Source: Corynespora cassiicola (Eukaryota > Ascomycota > Dothideomycetes > Pleosporales > Corynesporascaceae). From it: 64,000 nucleotides of DNA. The notes under the pieces were generated by a model. It was not told where the DNA came from. It saw nothing but the letters and a program-made list of their open reading frames with translations, and searched no databases. A program made the position numbers and the translations under genes. The DNA lies in assembly GCA_022059125.1 (NCBI GenBank), contig JAEUWY010000020.1:2356001-2420000 (forward strand), in the 5' to 3' direction. How positions within the stretch are numbered: the first letter of the stretch is position 1; every line of letters begins with the position of its first letter. Shown here piece after piece: positions 56,020 through 64,000 of this stretch.

Positions 56020-58458
56020 ATGGCCGATCCAAGCTTCCCCAAGGATGAGAAAGACATCACGTCTGTGCCTGACGGTGCTCGCCGGGCCAGCTTGGCCTCG
56101 ATCAACCTTAACAAGAATCTCGATGCCAAGTAAGATAGTCATCGACCCAGTTATCGCAGACACCAAAAGGCTTAACAGCACTTAATTCAGGGTTGCCAAT
56201 CCACTGGCAGGTGTTCCGTACCATATGTTGATGGCTGATGTCGAAGAATTCGCAAACGACAAAGGCCTAACCGACATCATTCCAGTGCTCAAGAAGGGCG
56301 CTCTCGTCGCCCAGAACCCCGCCGCTTTCGAGGAAATTGAGCTCTTGGACGATGACGATCGCGAAGCCCTACGCCAAGAGAAGGCTCACAAATGGCGACA
56401 TCCCATGGCATTGTACTTTACCATCATCGTCTGCTCTATTGGGGCCGCTGTGCAGTAAGTAAACTTTTCATGTAATTTACCCCGCGTTTCGTCCTGTCCT
56501 GGGTCAGTTTAACCTTGTTTCGTAACATTGTCAGTCTTTCTAAACACAAATGAATGTATATATCAGACAAGGACAATAGGTCTGATCTATCAATTTCCTT
56601 GTACTCAGAAGAGCTCTATAAGCCCATCTGTTTCTATATACTCAAGGTGATTTTCGGAAACAGAGACTGACTTCATGCAGAGGATGGGACCAGACTGGAT
56701 CCAACGGTGCCAACCTGTCTTTCCCTAGAGAGTTCGGCATTGGCGAAGGCGAAAATGCGGGCCACCCTAATCGATGGCGAGACAACCTGATTGTTGGTGT
56801 TGTGAACGCTGGACCATACCTCGGCTCTGCATTCTTTGGATGCTGGCTTAGTGACCCTTGCAACTACTACACTGGCCGACGTGGAACTATCTTTATCTCT
56901 GCCATATTCTGTTTGTTGACTCCTATCGGTGGTGCAATTTGTCAGAACTGGGAACAACTCTTTGTAGGTTTCGGCCCAATCCAAGATTCCAATGGAAGTG
57001 GCTAACTAAATCAAGATCACACGTCTGCTCATGTAAGTTCAGATGAAAAGCATAAGTGTGATGTGACTGACTCTCTAGGGGAGTTGGAATGGGGCTCAAA
57101 GGGTCTACTGTGCCAATCTTTGCTGCCGAAAACTCACCAGCTCAGATCCGTGGGGCTCTTGTTATGAGCTGGTACGTCCGATCCCTGTCGGGTTGATCCT
57201 ATACTAACTTCGTTCAAGGCAAATGTGGACTGCTTTCGGCATTTTCCTTGGCTTCTGCGCTAACCTTGCAGTCTACCGAGTAGGAGACATTGCCTGGCGA
57301 CTCCAGATCGGATCCGCTTTCATCCCGGCTGTCCCACTGACCTTGGGTATCTACTTTTGCCCCGAGTCCCCCCGCTGGTATATCAAAAAGAACCGCTACC
57401 AAAAGGCGTACAATTCCCTACTCAAACTACGTTTTACACCTCTTCAGGCAGCTCGAGACTTGTATTACATTCATGCTCAGCTCCAGGTCGAGGCTGACAT
57501 AATCGGAAAGTCGAACTATATCACCCGATTTTTCGAGCTTTTTACCATCCCTCGCGTCCGCCGTGCAACCCTGGCCTCCTTTGTTGTAATGATTGCCCAA
57601 CAGATGTGCGGTATTAATATAATTGCCTTCTATTCGTCGACAATCTTTAGAGAAGCGGGAGCTTCAGAGCGGAATGCCCTTATCGCCTCATTCGGGTTCG
57701 GATTGGTCAATTTTGTATTTGCTTGGCCGGCCATCTACACCATTGATACCTTTGGACGAAGGACACTGCTACTTTTCACGTTTCCACAGATGGCTTGGTC
57801 CTTGCTCGCTGCCGGATTCTGTTTCTACATCCCCGAGGATAGCACTGCGCACCTGGCCCTCATTGCTCTTTTCATCTATATTTTCGCCGCGTTTTACTCA
57901 CCCGGCGAGGGACCCGTACCATTCACCTACTCTGCCGAGGTCTTTCCTCTTTCTCACAGAGAAGTTGGCATGGGCTGGGCAGTATCAACCTGTCTGTTCT
58001 GGGCCGCCGTTCTGGGTAAGTTCCGAACCCGGACTTGGCGTCAAAAGCAAGCATACTGATTCTCCACAGGGATCTCCTTCCCATTGATCCTCAATGCCTT
58101 CACTCCAACTGGCGCATTTGGCTTCTATGCTGGCCTCAACGTCGTTGCATTTACCATGATTTTCTTCTGGGTCCCCGAAACCAAGCAGCGCACCTTGGAA
58201 GAGCTCGACTACATTTTTGGAGTCCCCACCAAGCGTTTCATCGCGTACCAAACCAAGGTTGCGTTCCCCTGGTGGGTTCAACGTTGGGTGCTTTTCAACA
58301 AGAGTGCCAAGCTTGAACCGCTCTACCAGTTCGACCAGGGGGTGGCTGGCGGTGATTCGGACGACGAGCCGAGGGCGCAGACAGCGGCTGCTCCGGCTCC
58401 GGCTGAGAAGAACGCAACTGTTCATACCGATGCTGCGAACAATGGCAGCGGCGCATAG
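56020..58458 (+). CDS. MFS sugar/inositol-type transporter
   Basis: Sugar-porter family MFS, predicted 650 residues from exons 56020-56129, 56191-56454, 56681-56963, 57016-57032, 57079-57171, 57219-58015 and 58070-58458. The fourth exon is only 17 nt, and intron 2 is unusually long here (226 nt). A hydrophilic N-terminal tail of about 110 residues ([12 protein letters not shown]..) precedes helix 1 with [15 protein letters not shown]. Other landmarks: YYTGRRG, the [20 protein letters not shown] block in helix 4, [43 protein letters not shown] and [15 protein letters not shown]. The [11 protein letters not shown] segment and the long tail resemble fungal transporters grouped near inositol carriers rather than simple hexose carriers, but cargo is not proven. 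The C-terminal tail is Ala/Asp-rich. All exons are intact. Confidence 0.9.
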
Positions 58459-59981
58459 AGGGAGTGACTGGTACTTGCACGGGGAAGTTGAATACGAACT
58501 TCGTCGTTTACCCTGGGACTCTTTCAGTGGCAGTGCAGATGTGCCTGTCAATGTCTTGAAAATGATGGAGCTTGCAAATCAATATTTCGCTCTTTTAATA
58601 AAGCTTAACTGTATCTTAGATGGGATGTGACGGAAAGTGGTATCCAGGAAATGTCGTCTATCTGCAGTCAATAGGCCTCTTACATAGCTCAGCTCCTTGT
58701 CAATCTCTACATACCTACAATCAAGTATCCAACAGTATTATGTGTGAATATAGCATAGTCTCCGCAATTTACATTGATCTGTTTTCTAAGAGTAGATGCA
58801 TAGTTCTATCTGTTGTTAGTCAGGACTCCGCACACCTCACAAATGTCTCATCTAGTCTTAGTCCGGTCAAAATCACTGTCTTATAAGCTGGTATTTACTC
58901 AGACGTTATGTCCATCATACCACTTATGATATATCCTATGCTTGACATTCATCTCAGTTTGTTGTTATCAAAGCCTGTGAAGTTTTATATGTGTTGTGTT
59001 TAAAAGACTTGAGTAGTCTGCATATGCTACACTCCTGCAATCTGCCCCGCTTTGCGACAACTATGGTAACATAATCTCATGCAGGACGCTATAGACCCAT
59101 GCATTGAGTCTAAAAGCCTCTATAATTATGTCTGTTATAGTTATCTGAGCGTAGATGTAAGAATCCATCACAAATCCTCCATCCATCCGCCCAATCATCC
59201 CCACTCTCAAGCCCCCGATCGCATGGACCGAATAAGCATCTTACTGCGTCTTCCCATGCTCCGATCCGATCAGGCCCACAATTTATACCACATCCTTCGT
59301 CTCCATCAGACCCTGATCGGATGAGATGGCGAGGGTTCGCTCGTGGTCCGCGGAGGGAGTTGCCCCACAAAACGCGCCAAGCTTTTCTGGGGATGGCTAC
59401 GTCATTAATTGTGCCAGTATTGTCAGCGCATGTAATTTGGCGCCGCTTTGCATGGCTGGTGTCACAGGCTTATGTTAGCGAGGAAAACGTGTTAGATGGT
59501 GCTTCGTAACGCTGGGGGGCGAGTACCGAAGGGCGCCCGTCCTCTCTCAGTAAGGGAAGGTGGATAGACATGGTCTGTGCATAAGCTAATCCTAATATGG
59601 AATAGTATCACACTCGGCCTTGCCACCCGTGGACTCATAGGTACCTCCAATGATTCACCTAGCGACTCTTTCCGCTTCAACAACCACAACAACCACAACC
59701 ACAAAACACGAGTTCAACCAACTTGATAACACCAAGATCGCGCAGTTACCCGATCGTTCCGCTATGGCCACTTCCAGCTCGCCCAATCCACTTGACCCTC
59801 CAGAAATCGAAACTCAAGACCGGCCGCCAGTGCCCAGTGCTCTTTGGTCGCGTGGCGCAATCGACCGCAACAAGGCAGAACCTCGCGAAGATCTGGGCTG
59901 TTAGTTCCGTTGCCATGTTTTGAAAAAAACATCTTCATTGCCACTTCTTGTCGCGTGAACCGCCGCTTACACTCCAGTCAA
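58459..59981. other. Intergenic region
   Basis: No supported gene. An inverted repeat of 11-bp arms (ATCCGATCAGG at 59,264-59,274 and CCTGATCGGAT at 59,312-59,322) lies here. A short frame at 59,650-59,904 with a Thr run shows no family motif. Confidence 0.4.
59264..59322. repeat. Inverted repeat, 11-bp arms
   Basis: The arms ATCCGATCAGG and CCTGATCGGAT are exact reverse complements, 37 nt apart. They contain the same CCGATC/GATCGG core that clusters in the promoter at 37.7 kb. Confidence 0.5.
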
Positions 59982-62900
59982 CATGAATCTCCTGCTCAGG
60001 CAGCTTTGTGCTTTGGTTCGGAAGAACCTCCTCATCATCTGAGCTTGGAAGCCAATTTTAACCTTCATCCGCGCGTTTGCTCTCCTTCTCACAATCGTCT
60101 TCATCATAATATCCAGCAAGGACTTGTTCGCACTGCCAGCGAAATGGGTTGTATACTCCATCCACGCGGTATGTACTTAGTTAATGCCAAAACAAATGCC
60201 ACTGAATACCAACGGGGGCTAGATTCGCTCGCTTCAATATGGCATAGCCGCGAGTCAAGGTCACAACACTGTCGCGTTCATCGACAATGGAATGACGGAC
60301 GGTGACGTCTCTTCGGTTATCGATTCAGTCTCACATACAGTCCATCAAGCTGGCAAGATCGCCAAACTGTTCCACAATACTTCCGACCTGGACGAAGAAT
60401 ACTCTTGAAATATAAATTGGATATATTCGTGTTACGCTGGGGTTATAGTTCTCTCATCGCCAAAGGAGGGATCTCACGAATGCCGCAAGGGAACCTGGCA
60501 CAACAACCTACATCCAGACGATATTGCTTATGGAGGACCCGTTGACGTTATGAAGGACACCAATCGCCCAGAGATATAATCTCTACCGTTACAACTGGCC
60601 ATATATAGGGCAATAGTCTCCAAGACCGCACCTGGTAATACTTCTTCGCTTCCACCGAAGTACAACGCCATCCTTCTAACATCTCAAAGTCAAGACACTA
60701 CGGAGCGGAGAAGGTTTTTTCTACACTTGTCGTCATGTGTATACATCTTGGGGCCTTTCTTCCCGTTTTCCATGATATGGATCGCCTACCATATGAAGTC
60801 TTTCGTGGCTTCTGGGCCCGAACTTGGCATGTCCAGCCTGATTGACGCAATGGTTCCTGGATCATCTCGCTTCAGTGGAAGATTAATCCGGCATCTCTCG
60901 GCATAGATATTCTTTTTCCTGATCTATCTTCCAAGCTGGATAGTTGTAGGTGCTATCCTCGGTGTCGTGGTTTTCCCCAAAACATCACGTGGCATACCGA
61001 CAGGCTATACCATCTTCTCTGGGCTCGCATTCACTTCGTATTCACCCTTCGCGGCCCCCTTCTTCAAACAGGCGCAGTTGAGCGGATCGATCGTAATCGC
61101 CATTACCCTTGTATTCGCAATCCTCCCACAGGTTCCGTTGGATCAACAGATGCGTCATATCATCATCTTGAGCCTCCTTTTCCTCTCAGCGAACTCCACG
61201 TACTTTACCACGAGGGTCGCATAATGGGAATTATTCTAGGAAGAAAAGGTCGACATGATGAAGAATTCTCCAGAAGCAGAGCACTGGAGAGTTCCGCTTT
61301 ATACCCACTGAGTGTTTCTTGTCGTTCGGATCGTCCTGTACCCGTTTCTTGCTTTCTGTCTGGAGATGTATATCTTCGATAAATCCTCTAAAGATCGACA
61401 GTTTGTTACATTGGTCACCGTTGGAGGCCCAAAAGTGGTCATATTGAATCTCTGGAACGCATGAGTTGGTCAATAGACCTATCATTTTGACACCCTAATT
61501 CCCGTCTAGATACCATCCGGGATAGATCGGCTCAATTATCAATCGCAGAAAGCCCGAGACTGCACTTGTTGACTTGAGCTTTTCTGCACACTAAGGACAG
61601 ATAGTTTGTCTTCTTGGACCCAATGGCAGTGGCAAATCTACCACCATGAACTGTATTGCTGGCCAAGAAAGTCTATATGCTGGATCGATTACGGTTGACC
61701 CTCAAGGTGGCCTTGGACAAAAACTTCAGAAAAACGTCGACTAGCCTGGACTCACTGTCGAGGAATACATTCGCATCTTTAGTGGCCTGAAATGCGCGGC
61801 AACTGCAAATGCGAAGGGGTTATTGCTACGATCAGGGCTCAGAGAGTCCTTTGAAACACGCCGTATTTCCACAACAGACCTACGGCTGTCTGAGTGACAC
61901 AAGAATGTGAGGGGACATGACAACTGCAAATAAAGAGGTGGTGTCGCGACTGGCTAAGGCCTGCAACTTGGTACAGAAGCTTTCTTGTCGCGCAGAAACT
62001 ATATCTGGCGGCTAGAAGAGAGAACTTCAATTGGCAATGGAGTTTGTGGGAGGATCTATGGTCTGTTGTGTCGATGAGGCATCGACAGGCCTTGATCCAA
62101 TCACTCGCCGACGTTATGGGACATTTTGTTAGCAGAACGAGCGAGGGGTACCATCATCATGACTACTGACTTAGACAAGGCAGATTATCTCGTAGACAAT
62201 ATTACCATCTTGTACAAGGATTCTATCCGCGTCGAAGGAAGCTCTGTGGGTCTCAAACTTATATACGGAAATGGTTATGCCTTGGAGCTCCCAGAGGGTG
62301 CCGATGATGACTTATTAATATTTGTTCCGGTCGAGAGAGAAGTTTCTCGTCATCAAACACTCTATCGAGTCTCAAAATCTGCATCGACAGCCGAGCTTGT
62401 GGAGCACTTGGAATGAGAACACATAACTGGTTGCCAAATCTCTGGGCCTACGATGGAGAAACTTTTCCTTAAGATGACCGACGATGTTCTTGCTTCGAGC
62501 GACGATTTTAAAGATCGAGGCCCGATACTGCTAACCGCAAACGGGACGGCGAACATAATTTGCTCAATTACCATCTGATCTCTTTCGGGGAACAATGGTT
62601 CTTGCTGTTTTGCAAAAGATTCCGAATTCTTCGTCAAAGCTGGGCTCCATATATTGTCGCAATGGTTCTCTCCATTGTCGGTGCAAGTGTTACCCCAATG
62701 CTCATACAGGGCTTTTACAAACGGGTGCCATGTCCGAAGCTACAAGATCTCATCAATAACGAAACTCTCCGATAGGGTTTTAGAAGCTAGTTCTCTCCGC
62801 AGCATCTTTTCAGGTCCCACGTGGAGCTCAAATAATGATAGAATCGATCAGATGGTTGCATTGTATATCAAAGAGACCAGTGGTTCTTACAACTATACTA

Positions 62901-63759
62901 AAGTCTCTGATTTCTACAATGACCCCTCGTATGATCCTTATAACCACTCCAGCCTGCCTCAGGATTCCCAATCGTGTGAAGATTATCGAGACCAGGACTT
63001 GTACTTCATCGTAACTTACGTCGAGGCTCTGGCATAGATCAGATCATGAAGGCCTTTACTTTTGTAGAAACAAAAGTAGAGAATATTCGAACCATCAAAG
63101 AACTAACAGCCAACGACGGCGTCTATAGAAATGTTTATCATACTCGTAACAGTGGTCTTTGGATAAATAATGAACCAATCGTCGCATTTAACGCTCCACA
63201 CAGAGCTATAATTAAAGCGCTGAATTTATGAACAACCTTGCTCTGTGTCCTTGTCCTGCACGAACTGTCATATGTACTCGATGTAAATGCCATGAGGACC
63301 TTGTGGCGTTGCCTACAGAATGTGGCTTCAGATCGTGCAGTTGTTTTGACGAAACATTCTGTAGAGGAGGCAGATGCCCTTTCTGGTAGGATTGGCATGA
63401 TCAGCTCTAGGATACTTGCTCTTGGCTCTCGTGAGGAGCTGAAGCAGCGCGTTGACGATGCTTACCATGTGCATCTCGTTTCGAAGTCAGCTCCACGCAC
63501 CATAAAAGAAGAGATGGAGCTTATGAAGAAATGGGCTTCAGGTATATTTCCTTCCGTTACCATGAATGGGGAGATCCAAGGTGGCCAATTTAAGTCTGAG
63601 GTTCCTGCAAAGGGCAACAGCATTTCGAGCTTGATCCACACCTTGGAGTACGCGAAAGAGGACCTAGGAGTCGAGTTCTATAACGTGGGCAAGGCAGCTC
63701 TTGATGAAATCTTCGAGAAAATTGTGCAGCAGCACGAGGATCAGTCTCAGAGAGTATGA
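59982..63759 (+). pseudogene. Broken ABCA-family ABC transporter
   Basis: Remains of a full-length fungal ABCA-type exporter. The start codes a typical first membrane entry (LRQLCALVRKNLLII, then a TGA stop, then a long hydrophobic segment). Membrane-spanning pieces recur near 60,720-61,220. The first ATP-binding domain has a Walker A (GPNGSGKSTT, 61,616-61,647), a signature ISGG followed directly by TAG (about 62,001-62,015), and a Walker B with VDEASTGLDP (62,061-62,098), followed by a frameshift. A second transmembrane half (about 62,560-63,240) is in pieces. The end of the second ATP-binding domain and regulatory tail remains open from 63,238 to 63,759 (VVLTKHSVEEADALSGRIGM). At least three in-frame stops (TGA, TAG) and several frame changes rule out a working protein. 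Stops of this type arise from CGA or CAG by C-to-T change. Confidence 0.85.
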
Positions 63760-64000
63760 AGCTCATGGGAATACTCGGACATGCCATGTCTCTATCAGGC
63801 GTGCCCTGAAGGGAGTGGGCAGGGTCAACGATCTACGAAAAAGGATAGGGTAATACAAAGGCTTGTACGCTTTTAATTTTCCACAGTTCCCCTATTTCAT
63901 ATGACTTGGGCTGGTTCAAGCACCCTAGCTCGCTTGCTTACCAAAGGGCTATCTGGGCCTAGGTTCTTTATGTCATGCGCATCTAGACAGGCTTGCCGAC
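63760..64000. other. Window end, no gene recognised
   Basis: 241 nt after the ABCA remnant without coding evidence; a gene beyond the window edge cannot be excluded. Confidence 0.4.

Noticed and set aside
59650..59904. 84-codon frame with a Thr run before the ABCA remnant
   Set aside because: Microsatellite-driven, does not match an ABCA N-terminus and ends before it.

Overview
The window is nuclear DNA of a filamentous ascomycete (Pezizomycotina). The genes carry many 46-120 nt GT-AG introns, and the families are typical of this group: Zn2Cys6 regulators with a fungal-specific middle domain, a HET-domain protein, rhodopsin-domain (SAT4-like) membrane proteins, a type-B carboxylesterase, MFS sugar carriers and a fungal ABCA transporter. 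A closer placement is not possible from sequence reading alone. No rRNA, tRNA, CRISPR or intact transposon was recognised. Gene models were built by hand from splice sites, reading frame and family motifs.

Layout. 1-4.5 kb: no recognisable gene. 4.5-10.9 kb: an acidic-tailed hypothetical protein, then a divergent pair of an MFS sugar carrier (-) and a GH31 alpha-xylosidase (+), which looks like a small xyloglucan-oligosaccharide module. 11.5-12.5 kb: a divergent-sequence protein kinase. 12.6-16.4 kb: a nine-exon Zn2Cys6 regulator (-) divergent from a phytanoyl-CoA-dioxygenase-family oxygenase (+). 18.2-19.8 kb: a low-complexity, probably nuclear hypothetical protein. 21.3-24 kb: a three-copy tandem repeat followed by a secreted carboxylesterase. 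26.4-27.9 kb: a rhodopsin-domain membrane protein. 28-31 kb: no gene seen. 31-35.4 kb: a membrane hypothetical, an unusual protein with a C-terminal Zn2Cys6 cluster, and a second kinase related to the first.

35.7-49.8 kb is the most striking part. In order it holds a carotenoid/stilbene-cleaving oxygenase (-), an amidohydrolase-type hydroxybenzoate decarboxylase (+), a SnoaL/NTF2-like protein (-), an aldehyde dehydrogenase (+), a Zn2Cys6 regulator (+), a DHA1-type MFS carrier (+) and a short-chain dehydrogenase (+). The first four form two divergent pairs. Together they could cleave an aromatic (stilbenoid or lignostilbenoid) substrate to aldehydes, oxidise these to acids and decarboxylate them, with a dedicated regulator and carrier. 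This is an inference from gene families and order.

50-64 kb is an accessory-looking stretch: a damaged rhodopsin-domain gene, a HET-domain gene, an intact sugar/inositol-type MFS carrier and a heavily broken ABCA transporter whose new stop codons are mainly of the type made by C-to-T change.

Many genes also show a sharp change of base composition along the coding strand, C-rich in the 5' part and G-rich towards the 3' end.
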